64,000 bases of DNA from a bacterium (lineage in GTDB: Bacteria; Vulcanimicrobiota; Vulcanimicrobiia; Vulcanimicrobiales; Vulcanimicrobiaceae): positions 84,250 to 148,249 of the forward strand of contig JAJZED010000001.1 of NCBI GenBank assembly GCA_021805775.1. Reading direction: 5' to 3'. A program made the position numbers and the translations under genes. The notes under the pieces are model-generated. The model saw nothing but the letters and a program-made list of their open reading frames with translations. It had not been told where the DNA came from and searched no databases. Below are positions 17,555-26,332 of the stretch, piece after piece; the first letter of the stretch is position 1, and every line of letters begins with the position of its first letter.

Positions 17555-18535
17555 GTGCCGCTGATTCTGACGCAACATTATCTGCGGGATTTCAATCGCT
17601 ACCTCGATCGCGAGGGCGTGATCTATCACTTCCCGAAAATTTATCTCCCGCTCGTGCGGCGTCTCATCGATGAGTTCAGCGATCGTCGCTTTCTCTATCA
17701 GCGCCCGGTCAAAGGGGCTCCATCCGGGCAGGCCGGCACCTATTTTGGATATGGATACCTCGGCGATCCCACTCCCGACCCACAAAGCGCCGGGCACCGG
17801 TTCGTAGAAATTCACGATTATAAGCCGATGCGCCCGGTACCATTTCGCGATTCGAACGGCATCTGCTATGAAACCGGAAGCGCGCGTTTGGGAAACCTAC
17901 AAGGGCGTTCGATCCGCTCGATCGAGCCGATGCGGTACTTCGCAATTCTCTCTGCGGGCCAGGCGTACTCGGTCGCCCCGAATACCATAATGCCGGAGCG
18001 CGATTCGTTACAGGATCGCGGTCTCTTCGCTCCGGGGCCGATTCCCAAAGATCCCTTTCGTGAAATGCTCGTCGTCCCGCCCGGCGTCGGCTACGTTCCG
18101 CACGGGAACGCGCCGCCGGATCCCCACGAAGCTGCCTCGTTGCACGAGCGCGCTCGCGGGGACCATCAACGGACGCTCGATATACTGCTGAAACGCTTCC
18201 AAGCGATGGGGGGAAGCGGGCTCTACAACAATCACGTCGATCTCTTCGCGCGTTTGGGGGAGCGGCGTTTTTTGATCGAGGCGAAGAGCCTCCCGCGCCC
18301 CTCGGTTGCGCTCGACCGAATGCGTTACGGCGTCGGTCAACTCATGGATTATCGCGTTCGCTACGAAGCGGAGTTGATGGGAGCCGAACCGATTCTCGCC
18401 TTCGGTGCCCCGGTGGAGCGAGAGCAGTCGTTTATCCCAACGATCCTCGAAAAGAACGGAATCGCTTTGGTGGAGGTCGTCGGCGACCGCGCCCAACCGG
18501 GGAACGATCTCGCCCGCTCCCTACCGCTGTTCTGA
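17555..18535 (+). CDS. Orphan PD-(D/E)XK nuclease-like protein with putative DNA-reader N-domain
   Basis: A 326-residue soluble protein starting with GTG. Residues 20-100 (YHFPKIYLPLVRRLI, TYFGYGYLGDP, EIHDYKPMRPVPFR) resemble the domain found in front of some HNH restriction nucleases, which I recall as a PUA/EVE-like base-reading module. The C-terminal half has a PD-(D/E)XK pattern: Asp229 (NNHVDLFARL), then FLIEAKS with Glu242 and Lys244, then YGVGQLMDYRVRY with Gln262 where the motif IV helix belongs. Known members of this fold cut or bind modified DNA. The substrate here is inferred only. No methyltransferase or phosphorothioation gene is nearby. It sits between rlmN and the glycyl-tRNA synthetase gene. 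Confidence 0.7.
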   Translation: MPLILTQHYLRDFNRYLDREGVIYHFPKIYLPLVRRLIDEFSDRRFLYQRPVKGAPSGQAGTYFGYGYLGDPTPDPQSAGHRFVEIHDYKPMRPVPFRDSNGICYETGSARLGNLQGRSIRSIEPMRYFAILSAGQAYSVAPNTIMPERDSLQDRGLFAPGPIPKDPFREMLVVPPGVGYVPHGNAPPDPHEAASLHERARGDHQRTLDILLKRFQAMGGSGLYNNHVDLFARLGERRFLIEAKSLPRPSVALDRMRYGVGQLMDYRVRYEAELMGAEPILAFGAPVEREQSFIPTILEKNGIALVEVVGDRAQPGNDLARSLPLF

Positions 18536-18646
18536 GGCGAGGAGGGCTCCGCGCGCCCGTCGCCCCGGCGCTTGAAGGGGTGGCCTTGCTCGAAAGCCTG
18601 AGGAGTGAGGGTTTTCTCGCACCCGCTGAGAAACGTAGTCGCCCCT

Positions 18647-19999
18647 ATGGATAGCAGCACCGGCGTCCGCGTGACGATGGACGAAATTACCGCGCTTGCC
18701 AAGCGGCGCGGCTTCATGTTCCAAAGTAGCGAAATATACGGAGGCATCAACGGCTTCTGGGATTACGGCCCGCTCGGCGCGGTTCTCAAACGCAACGTGA
18801 AGAACGCGTGGTGGCGCGATACGGTGGAACTGCGCGACGATGTCGTCGGTTTCGATTCGTCGATCATCATGCATCCGCTCACATGGAAAGCCTCCGGCCA
18901 CGTCGATGCATTTCACGATAAGCTCGTCGACTGTAAAATTTGCAAACACCGTTTTCGTTTCGATCACCTGAAGGACCCGAATCAGTGCCCCGATTGCGGC
19001 AGCAAAGCGAGCTTTACCGATCCGCGAAACTTCAATTTGATGATGCGCACGCAGATCGGACCGATGGAAGATAGTGCCTCGGTTGCCTATCTCCGCCCGG
19101 AGACGGCGCAAGGCATCTTCGTCAATTTTAAAAATGTCTTTCAGAGCGCGCGGAAAAAACCGCCATTCGGTATCGCGCAGATCGGCAAGTCGTTTCGCAA
19201 CGAAATCACGCCGGGGAATTTCACCTTTCGCGTTCGTGAATTCGAGCAGGCGGAACTGGAGTATTTCGTTCCCGACGACGGCCGCGACATGGATATCTTC
19301 CAAGAATGGGTCGCCCGTCGTAAGGCGTGGTATGCAAGCTACGGCATCGCCGAAGAACGGCTTCGATTCTACGAACTCACTCCGCAGGAACGCCCGCATT
19401 ACGCAAAGGCGGGCGTCGACGTCGAGTATCTCTTCCCGTGGGGATGGGGCGAACTCGAATCGATCGCCCATCGCGGCACCTACGATCTCGACGCGCACAT
19501 GACGCTCTCCGGAAAAGACCTGCGATTCTTCGATGAAGCATCGAAACAACATTACACGCCGCTGCTCGTCGAGAGCTCGGCCGGCATGGATCGCACGACG
19601 CTTACCTTCCTCGTCGATGCCTACGAAAAGCAGAACGTGACCGGTGCCGATGGTAAGAGCAGCGAGCGCATCGTCCTGCATTTCCATCCCCACATCGCGC
19701 CGGTACAGGTCGCCGTTTTTTCGCTCGCCCGAAACAAACCCGAACTCGTCGACGGGGCAAAGCGCATCGAAGCCGCATTGCGCCCGCACTTTCGGACGCA
19801 GTACGACGAAGGGAATATCGGCCAACTCTATCGCCGTCAGGATGAGATCGGTACGCCCTACTGTCTTGTCTTCGATTACGATTCGTTGGAAGATGGGAAA
19901 GTAACGGTGCGCGATCGCGACGCGATGACGCAAGAGCGCGTTGCGGTCGATCGGCTGCACGGCTATCTTCACGACGCGATATTTGGAGCCCGTTTGTAG
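18647..19999 (+). CDS. glyS: Glycyl-tRNA synthetase, homodimeric type
   Basis: Charges tRNA-Gly. The class II enzyme has 450 residues from ATG 18647. It shows AKRRGFMFQSSEIYGG, a zinc-binding insertion with CKIC and CPDCG at about residues 96-125, motif 2 at GIAQIGKSFRNEITPG, VREFEQAELEYFV, motif 3 around ESSAGMDRTTL, and an anticodon-binding domain beginning near HFHPHIAPVQVAVF. This is the alpha2 form (Thermus, archaeal and eukaryotic style), not the alpha/beta form of Escherichia coli. A GTG at 18605 would add 14 unusual residues, so the ATG is preferred. ppdK begins 1 bp after the stop. Confidence 0.94.
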   Translation: MDSSTGVRVTMDEITALAKRRGFMFQSSEIYGGINGFWDYGPLGAVLKRNVKNAWWRDTVELRDDVVGFDSSIIMHPLTWKASGHVDAFHDKLVDCKICKHRFRFDHLKDPNQCPDCGSKASFTDPRNFNLMMRTQIGPMEDSASVAYLRPETAQGIFVNFKNVFQSARKKPPFGIAQIGKSFRNEITPGNFTFRVREFEQAELEYFVPDDGRDMDIFQEWVARRKAWYASYGIAEERLRFYELTPQERPHYAKAGVDVEYLFPWGWGELESIAHRGTYDLDAHMTLSGKDLRFFDEASKQHYTPLLVESSAGMDRTTLTFLVDAYEKQNVTGADGKSSERIVLHFHPHIAPVQVAVFSLARNKPELVDGAKRIEAALRPHFRTQYDEGNIGQLYRRQDEIGTPYCLVFDYDSLEDGKVTVRDRDAMTQERVAVDRLHGYLHDAIFGARL

Positions 20000-20000
20000 A

Positions 20001-22649
20001 ATGGGCTACATATTTACCTTCGAACAAGGTGATGCGTCGATGCGCGAGCTTCTCGGAGGGAAAGGCGCCGGTCTCGCCGAGATGACGCGCGCCGGCCTCC
20101 CCGTGCCCCCGGGGTTTACGATCGCCACCACCGCCTGCGTCGAATATTTCGCCGCCGGGAATCGCTTCCCCGATGGGCTCGACGCCGAGATCGAAGCCGC
20201 GATGGCGTCGCTGCAACAGCGTATCGGGAAAAATTTCGGCGATGCCGGCGACCCGCTCTTGGTTTCGGTGCGTTCGGGAGCGCGCGCCTCGATGCCCGGC
20301 ATGATGGACACGATTCTTAACCTCGGTCTCAACGATGAAACGGTGCGTGGGCTCGCCGCGCTTACCAAGAACGATCGTTTTGCTTGGGATGCCTACCGCC
20401 GGTTCATTGCGATGTTCTCCGGCGTCGTTCTCGATATCGAAAAGCACCATTTTGAAGAGGCGATCGATCGAGCAAAGCTCGCACGCGGCGTCAAGACCGA
20501 CCCGCAACTCGATGCCGATACTTGGCGCGAACTCGTCGCGGAATTTAAAGAAATTGTTGCGCGTGAGGCCGGGCGAGCCTTTCCGCAGGACGTTCGCGAA
20601 CAATTGCGCCTCGCTATCGCGGCGGTCTTCGCTTCGTGGAACTCACGCCGCGCCATCGATTACCGTCGCTACAACCGCATTCCCGATGATTGGGGAACCG
20701 CCGTGAACGTCATGGCGATGGTCTTCGGCAACATGGGGGACGATTCGGGAACCGGGGTGGCGTTTACGCGCGATCCCAATACCGGCGAGGACGTGCTTTT
20801 CGGCGAGTACCTTCGCAACGCGCAGGGCGAAGATGTCGTCGCCGGCATTCGGACGCCCGAGCGCATTACCGACCTCAAAGAGCGCCAGCCCGAAGTGTAC
20901 GATCAGTTTGTGGAGATCGCGCATCGGCTCGAACGCCACTACAAAGACGTACAGGATCTCGAGTTTACGGTCGAACGCGGGAAACTCTATATGTTGCAAA
21001 CCCGCAACGCTAAACGCAGTGCGGAGGCGGCGGTGAAAATTGCGCTCGCGCTGGTGGATGAGGGGCTCATCGACGAGCCGACCGCCGTTAGTCGCGTCGA
21101 TGCTCGTTCGCTCGATGCGCTCTTTCACGCCCGTATCGACCCCGGCGCTGCGCTCGTGCCGACCGCGCACGGTCTCAATGCCTCTCCGGGGGCGGCGAGC
21201 GGCCAGGTCGTCTTCGATGCCGACGAAGCCGTTGCATGGCGCGAACGCGGGAAGTCGACGATCCTCGTGCGCGTCGAAACGACGCCCGACGATATGCACG
21301 GCATCATCGCCGCCGAAGGCATTCTTACTGCCAAGGGCGGCGCGACCTCGCACGCGGCGGTCGTCGCGCGAGGCATGGGGAAACCGTGCGTCGCCGGTTG
21401 CGAAGCACTGCAGATCGATCGTCGTGCCGGGAGCGCCGTTCTTGCAGGGGTGGCGATTCACGAAGGGGACTGGCTCACCATCGACGGGAGCACCGGCGCG
21501 GTAATCCTCGGAGAAGCGCCGCTGCTCGCTCCGCCGAGCACGTTGCCGCAATGGTTGGCAACGTTTCTTTCGTGGGCAGATCGCGCGCGCACGATGCAGG
21601 TCTGGGCGAATGCCGATACGCCGGAGGACGCGCGGAAAGCGCGCGAACTCGGCGCGCAGGGGATTGGGCTCTGCCGTACCGAGCATATGTTTATGGCACG
21701 GGAACGCTTACCCGTCGTGCAAGAGATGATTCTCGCCGCCGATGCGAAGACGCGCGCGAGCGCGCTCGAGCGCTTACTGCCGTTTCAACGCGAGGATTTC
21801 GTCGGAATCCTCGAAGCGATGGCGGGCCTACCGGTGACGATTCGCTTGCTCGATCCCCCGCTCCATGAATTTCTCCCCTCGCTCGAATCGCTGCTCGTCG
21901 AAACTACGGAGATGCGCCTGCGCGACGGGACGGAATCGTCGCAGTACAAAGAGCGTGAGGCGCTCTTACGCCGCGTCGAACAATTGCACGAACAAAACCC
22001 TATGCTCGGCCTTCGCGTCTGTCGGCTCGGCATTCTCTATCCCGAGATCTATGCAATGCAGGTGCGGGCAATTTTCGAGGCGGCCTGCGCGCTCAAGGCG
22101 CGCGGCGTCGACGCCCGGCCCGAGGTGATGATTCCCGGCGTCGGGACTCCTGAAGAGATGCGCTTTACCTACGATGCCGCAAAAGCAGTCGCCGATGCGG
22201 TGCTCGCCGAGCGCGGCGTCGCTCTGGACTACCATATCGGAACGATGATCGAACTGCCGCGTGCCTGTGTTGTCGCCGATGAAATTGCGCAGCGAGCGGA
22301 GTTCTTTTCGTTCGGCACCAACGATCTCACGCAGACGACCTACGGGTATTCTCGCGACGATGCCGAGGCATCGTTTATCCCGCACTACCTCGAAAAGCGC
22401 ATTCTCAAAGACGATCCGTTTCAGGTGCTCGACCAGCGCGGCGTCGGCACGCTCATGCGTCAGGCCGTCGAACTCGGGCGCGGCGCACGCCCGGGGCTGA
22501 AGATCGGTATCTGCGGCGAGCACGGCGGCGAGCCAAGCAGCGTGGCGTTCTGCCACACGCTCGGGCTCGATTACGTCTCGTGCTCGCCCTATCGCGTCCC
22601 CATCGCCCGCCTCGCGGCGGCGCAGGCGGCGTTAAGCTCGCGGACATAA
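20001..22649 (+). CDS. ppdK: Pyruvate phosphate dikinase
   Basis: Interconverts pyruvate + ATP + Pi and phosphoenolpyruvate + AMP + PPi. The 882-residue protein has the three expected parts: an ATP-grasp domain starting with GGKGAGLAEMTRAGLPVPPG and containing SVRSGARASMPGMMDTILN; the phosphohistidine domain with GGATSHAAVVARGMG (His451); and the C-terminal barrel with FGTNDLTQTTYG, the acid/base region GEHGGEPSSVAF and the catalytic cysteine in YVSCSPYRVPIARLAAAQ. Length and motifs are complete. Together with the malic enzyme at 53391 it could supply PEP for gluconeogenesis. Confidence 0.97.
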   Translation: MGYIFTFEQGDASMRELLGGKGAGLAEMTRAGLPVPPGFTIATTACVEYFAAGNRFPDGLDAEIEAAMASLQQRIGKNFGDAGDPLLVSVRSGARASMPGMMDTILNLGLNDETVRGLAALTKNDRFAWDAYRRFIAMFSGVVLDIEKHHFEEAIDRAKLARGVKTDPQLDADTWRELVAEFKEIVAREAGRAFPQDVREQLRLAIAAVFASWNSRRAIDYRRYNRIPDDWGTAVNVMAMVFGNMGDDSGTGVAFTRDPNTGEDVLFGEYLRNAQGEDVVAGIRTPERITDLKERQPEVYDQFVEIAHRLERHYKDVQDLEFTVERGKLYMLQTRNAKRSAEAAVKIALALVDEGLIDEPTAVSRVDARSLDALFHARIDPGAALVPTAHGLNASPGAASGQVVFDADEAVAWRERGKSTILVRVETTPDDMHGIIAAEGILTAKGGATSHAAVVARGMGKPCVAGCEALQIDRRAGSAVLAGVAIHEGDWLTIDGSTGAVILGEAPLLAPPSTLPQWLATFLSWADRARTMQVWANADTPEDARKARELGAQGIGLCRTEHMFMARERLPVVQEMILAADAKTRASALERLLPFQREDFVGILEAMAGLPVTIRLLDPPLHEFLPSLESLLVETTEMRLRDGTESSQYKEREALLRRVEQLHEQNPMLGLRVCRLGILYPEIYAMQVRAIFEAACALKARGVDARPEVMIPGVGTPEEMRFTYDAAKAVADAVLAERGVALDYHIGTMIELPRACVVADEIAQRAEFFSFGTNDLTQTTYGYSRDDAEASFIPHYLEKRILKDDPFQVLDQRGVGTLMRQAVELGRGARPGLKIGICGEHGGEPSSVAFCHTLGLDYVSCSPYRVPIARLAAAQAALSSRT

Positions 22650-22721
22650 TCGGGTAACCCTCCAGTTATCGCCGTGCGGTAGGCTTGCTATCTGAATATT
22701 GTTCTGGAGAGGACCGATACC

Positions 22722-23180
22722 ATGAGTAGCATGATCGACACGCTGGCGATCTCCAAGCGGCTTCAAAAGGCCGGCGACACCCCCGAGCACGCCGATGCCG
22801 TCGCCGAGGTTTTTGGAATGGTTCTGCAAGAGAATGTCGTTACCAAAACCGACCTCCGCGAAGCGTGTGACAAGCTCGATAGGAAGATCGAGAGCGTCGC
22901 CGCATCGCTCGATAAGAAGATCGAGAGCGTCGCCGCATCGCTCGATAAGAAGATCGACAGCGTCGTCGCACGGCTCGATGGGAAGATCGACAGCGTCGTC
23001 GCACGGCTCGATGGGAAGATCGTTGGTCTCGATGGAAGGATGCTGACCTTGGAGCAACGCGGCGAAGCGCTTGCCGCGCGTTACGATAGCCGGCTCTCTC
23101 GCGCGCTCCTGACCCTTTTCGTCGGCCTAACCGGGGTGATTACGGTGGCGACCTCCCTGTTGATGACGCATATAAAATAA
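22722..23180 (+). CDS. Coiled-coil protein with C-terminal membrane anchor (DUF1640-like)
   Basis: A 152-residue protein. The first 45 residues (AISKRLQKAGDTPEHADAV) resemble bacterial DUF1640/CCDC90-like proteins, in which a short helical head is followed by a coiled coil and a tail anchor. Here the coil is built of nearly identical 11-residue units of DKKIESVAASL type at about residues 52-103. The tail LLTLFVGLTGVITVATSLLM is the membrane segment. GGAGAGG lies upstream of the ATG. Function is unknown in bacteria; the eukaryotic relatives MCUR1/CCDC90B are coiled-coil mitochondrial proteins. It stands alone on its strand between ppdK and the HD hydrolase. Confidence 0.75.
   Translation: MSSMIDTLAISKRLQKAGDTPEHADAVAEVFGMVLQENVVTKTDLREACDKLDRKIESVAASLDKKIESVAASLDKKIDSVVARLDGKIDSVVARLDGKIVGLDGRMLTLEQRGEALAARYDSRLSRALLTLFVGLTGVITVATSLLMTHIK
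22875..23030 (+). repeat. In-gene tandem 33-bp repeats (about 4.7 units)
   Basis: Units begin with CTCGAT at 22875, 22908, 22941, 22974 and 23007. Units 1-2 share the ending GTCGCCGCATCG and units 3-4 share GTCGTCGCACGG, as if pairs were duplicated. Each encodes 11 residues, so copy-number changes would keep frame and coiled-coil register. Confidence 0.9.
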
Positions 23181-23211
23181 GAACGCGCGGTGCGCTGCGG
23201 CAGCGGCGACT

Positions 23212-24429
23212 TTAGCGTCGAGCGGCGACAAGCGTCTCCCGGCAGATCGCGCGCGCTTCCTCGATGCTTCCGTGCGAGCGGGCAACGAAGAGCTTACGCC
23301 AATAGACGCGCCCCGAAAGCTTTCCGATCAGATCGGAGGCTTCGCGTGCATCGACAACCCCTGCCGCACCGGTAACCCACACGGTTCGCGCATTGACGTC
23401 ATCGAGACCCAGCGGCAACCGGTGGAGGAGTTGCGACTGCGAATCGGCCCATACCGCCGTATCGCCGAAGCGAGCGCGCAAGGCGCCTTCGCAGGCTTCG
23501 AACGCTCGAAGATCGTGCTCGGCATTATACTCTGCGGCGAGGCCGTAGAGCCGCGTGCGTTCGCGCAATGCAGTCGCTGCGACGCTGTTCCGTTCGTTGA
23601 GTTCGTTGAGTACGCGGAAGTCATCCCAACGTAAAAACTCGTCGATCGGATCGAGCGCGCGCGGGTCGGGCCATAACTCGTGCAACACATCTTGGAGGAT
23701 TCGTTCGAAAAGTCGCGTCGTATGGTGAAAATAGACCGACGCGAACATCATGTAGCGCGCCAAGACGAACGATTCCAGTGCGACCACGCCGCGCCCGTCG
23801 ATTCCGAGAACGAGTTCGCCGTTGCGATCGATCAGGCGGAGCGATGCCAGGAGCTGCTCGGCGTCGTAGCGCCCGTTTACCACGCCGGTAAAATAGGAGT
23901 CGCGTTGTAAGTAATCCATACGATCGGCGTCGAGATTCGGGCCGCTGACGAGTTCGCGCAGCGCCGGGTAGCGCGCGTTGCCCGATCCGAGGATGAGGCC
24001 GAGCACCTCGTCGGGGTCGACCTCGAGCCCCTCGATGCGCGCGCGCATCGAGGGTTGCGCGAGCAACGCTGCGGTCCGGGCTTCGTGTCGCATCTCGAGC
24101 ACCGATTCGCAGGCGTGGCTGAACGGACCATGTCCGATATCGTGCAAGAGGAGCGCGACGCGCAAAAGCCGCCGTTGCGCGGCGATCTCGCGATCGTTGG
24201 GGAAGAGCGCGCGGTCGTGTTCGACGATAGCGTCGAAAGCACGCGTTCCGATCGCCATCGCGCCCAGGGCATGGGTGAAACGCGAATGCTCGGCGGAAGG
24301 GAAGGCTAGGTATGCAAGGCCGAGTTGTCGCAACCGGCGCATGCGCTGCATGACGGGGAGATCGAGCAAGGCCGCCTCTCCGGGGGCGAGCTCGATGAAG
24401 CGATGGATCGGGTCGAAAATGCGCTTCAC
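23212..24429 (-). CDS. HD-domain metal-dependent phosphohydrolase (dNTPase-like)
   Basis: A 405-residue cytosolic protein. GTG 24429 is chosen because KRIFDPIHRFIEL is the usual start of this family (SAMHD1/YwfO-like HD proteins); the frame stays open further upstream into antisense dnaG without similarity. Metal-site residues are His53 (FTHALGAM), His96-Asp97 (LLLHDIGHGPFSH) and the later aspartate in NLDADRMDYLQRDSYFTGV, a family hallmark. Members hydrolyse dNTPs or related nucleotides. A role next to primase and sigma factor genes could be dNTP control, but this is inference. Only 45 bp separate its start from that of divergent dnaG. Confidence 0.88.
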   Translation of the reverse strand: MKRIFDPIHRFIELAPGEAALLDLPVMQRMRRLRQLGLAYLAFPSAEHSRFTHALGAMAIGTRAFDAIVEHDRALFPNDREIAAQRRLLRVALLLHDIGHGPFSHACESVLEMRHEARTAALLAQPSMRARIEGLEVDPDEVLGLILGSGNARYPALRELVSGPNLDADRMDYLQRDSYFTGVVNGRYDAEQLLASLRLIDRNGELVLGIDGRGVVALESFVLARYMMFASVYFHHTTRLFERILQDVLHELWPDPRALDPIDEFLRWDDFRVLNELNERNSVAATALRERTRLYGLAAEYNAEHDLRAFEACEGALRARFGDTAVWADSQSQLLHRLPLGLDDVNARTVWVTGAAGVVDAREASDLIGKLSGRVYWRKLFVARSHGSIEEARAICRETLVAARR

Positions 24430-24474
24430 TCGGCGTAGGCTTCGCTCCCTTGCGAACGGAAACCCCGTTGGGCA

Positions 24475-26265
24475 GTGGCTTTCGACCGTTCTTCGCTGCG
24501 CGAGGTACTCGCGCGTACCGATCTCGTTGCCTTTATCGGCCAGTACGTTCCCTTGAAAAAACGTGGGAACGACTTTGTCGGTCTTTGCCCGTTTCACGGG
24601 GAAAAAACACCGTCGTTTCACGTCCACCCCGATCGCGGCTTCTATAAATGCTTCGGCTGTGGGAAGGGCGGCGATGCGATCTCGTTCCTCATGGAGCGGG
24701 AGAATCTCCCCTTCCCCGAAGCCGCGCGCATGCTGGCGGTGCGCGTCGGGATCGAGCTGGAACCCGAGCGCCCCGATCAGGCCCGCGCGCGAAGTGAGAA
24801 AGAGCGGATCTACGAAATCAATGCGGTCGCGGCGGCATTCTTCCAACGCACGCTCGCGTCGCCCGGGGGCGCGCGCGGAAGCGAGTACGCGCGAGGGCGC
24901 GGGCTGGACGATGCCACGATCGAGCGCTTCGCAATCGGCTACGCTCCCGACCGCTGGGATGGCCTCGTTGCCGAATTAACCAGTCGCGGGCTCGATCTTC
25001 CACTCGCCGAACGGGCAGGGCTCGTACGAACGGGGCAGCGCGGATATTACGATTTTTATCGCGACCGTTTGATGGTTCCGACGCGCAACACGACTGGCGA
25101 AATCGTCGCGTTCGGCGGGCGCAGCGTTGGGGAGGGCGAACCGAAATACCTCAACACCACCACGACGCCGGTCTACACCAAAGGGCAGGGACTGTTCGCG
25201 TTGGAGATCGCTCGCCGCGCGGCGAAAGAGAGCGGAACGCTGGTTGTCGTCGAGGGTTACCTCGATTGCATCGCGCTTCACCAAGCCGGAATCGCCAATG
25301 CGGTTGCATCTCTGGGCACGGCCTTCACCGCCGAGCAGGCCGACGAACTACGCAAGTATGCCGATCGCATCATTCTCTGTTACGACGGCGATGCTGCCGG
25401 GAATGCCGCGGCGCTACGTGCTATCGATATCGCAGCAACGAAGATCGAAAGCGCGGGTGCGAGCCTGCGCATCTGCGTCTTGCCGGCCGGCGAAGACCCC
25501 GATAGTTTCGTGCGCGTTCGCGGGCGCGCCGCCTTCGAAGGACTTCTTGTCGAGGCCGTTCCTGCAGTGCAATTTAAGCTCGATCCACGAATCGCGCGGC
25601 TGGAAACCGGCTTTGATAATCCCGCGGCGATCGCACGCGAAGCGGAGGAGATCGTGCGTCGGCTCGTTCCGCGCGAAGAATGGGATCGCTGGCGCACCTA
25701 TGTCGCAATGCGGCTCGGGCTCTCGGTCGACGATCTGCGGGCCGCGGCACGCGTCGATGCAATTTCGGGTCTCGGGCGGCAAGGCGATCCGGGGCTTGGG
25801 GGCACCCGTCACAGCGGCACGAAAATCGGCGTTCCGTCGAACGAACGCGAACTTTTGGCGATTTTCATAGAACATCCCGAGCTTATTGTGAAATTTGCCG
25901 ATAAGATCGCTCCCGATGAATTTCGCGACGAACGCTACCGCCGCATCCTTCTCGCGCTCTTCGAACGCGGAAGGGGCGCTAAAAGCTCGGGCGAGATTTT
26001 CTCGCTTTTCATCGACGACGCCGAACTTTTGGCGATCGTTGCGGCGCTAGGTCAGGCGGACCGCAGTTCGACGCCCCGATATCGGGGTGTCGACGAGGCC
26101 AAAGCGCATGTAGATCGGATACTGGAGCACTTCCAACGCAAGCGAGAACGAAGGCGGCTCGACGAGCTTAACCGGGAGGTCGATGCCCTCCTGGAGGCGG
26201 GGAATCCGATTCCCATTACGCTCCGAGAAGAGTTGGCGGCGCTAACACGACGCTTGCAAGCGTAA
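24475..26265 (+). CDS. dnaG: DNA primase
   Basis: Synthesises RNA primers at the replication fork. The 596-residue product starts with GTG. The zinc-binding domain has Cys38, His41, Cys59 and Cys62 (GLCPFHGEKTPSF and YKCFGCG). RNA polymerase domain motifs include YARGRGLDDATIERFAIGYAP and FGGRSVGEGEPKYLN. The TOPRIM fold has VVEGYLDCIALHQ and CYDGDAAGNAAA. The C-terminal helical region that binds DnaB is present but divergent. rpoD follows after 67 bp, the conserved dnaG-rpoD order of the macromolecular-synthesis operon; rpsU is not present in front. Confidence 0.96.
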   Translation: MAFDRSSLREVLARTDLVAFIGQYVPLKKRGNDFVGLCPFHGEKTPSFHVHPDRGFYKCFGCGKGGDAISFLMERENLPFPEAARMLAVRVGIELEPERPDQARARSEKERIYEINAVAAAFFQRTLASPGGARGSEYARGRGLDDATIERFAIGYAPDRWDGLVAELTSRGLDLPLAERAGLVRTGQRGYYDFYRDRLMVPTRNTTGEIVAFGGRSVGEGEPKYLNTTTTPVYTKGQGLFALEIARRAAKESGTLVVVEGYLDCIALHQAGIANAVASLGTAFTAEQADELRKYADRIILCYDGDAAGNAAALRAIDIAATKIESAGASLRICVLPAGEDPDSFVRVRGRAAFEGLLVEAVPAVQFKLDPRIARLETGFDNPAAIAREAEEIVRRLVPREEWDRWRTYVAMRLGLSVDDLRAAARVDAISGLGRQGDPGLGGTRHSGTKIGVPSNERELLAIFIEHPELIVKFADKIAPDEFRDERYRRILLALFERGRGAKSSGEIFSLFIDDAELLAIVAALGQADRSSTPRYRGVDEAKAHVDRILEHFQRKRERRRLDELNREVDALLEAGNPIPITLREELAALTRRLQA

Positions 26266-26332
26266 CCTTTCGGCAACGACAAAGGGTCTTGACAACGGTT
26301 GGCTCGAATGAACCGGGCCGACGCACGTATCT

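Noticed and set aside
18625-18631. GCTGAGA box upstream of the glycyl-tRNA synthetase gene, as in TPP riboswitches
   Set aside because: The rest of the TPP aptamer (the CTGAT-x-TGG half and closing stem) is missing, and the start codon follows within 20 bp. No T-box features are seen either.
18521-19972. Long open frame antisense to the glycyl-tRNA synthetase gene
   Set aside because: It mirrors a well-supported gene; its predicted product has no recognisable motif. The same applies to long antisense frames opposite secA (9257-10162) and cobB (39384-40751).
26289-26294. Perfect TTGACA ahead of rpoD as a -35 element
   Set aside because: No acceptable -10 hexamer lies 16-18 bp downstream, and rpoD may be read from the dnaG transcript.
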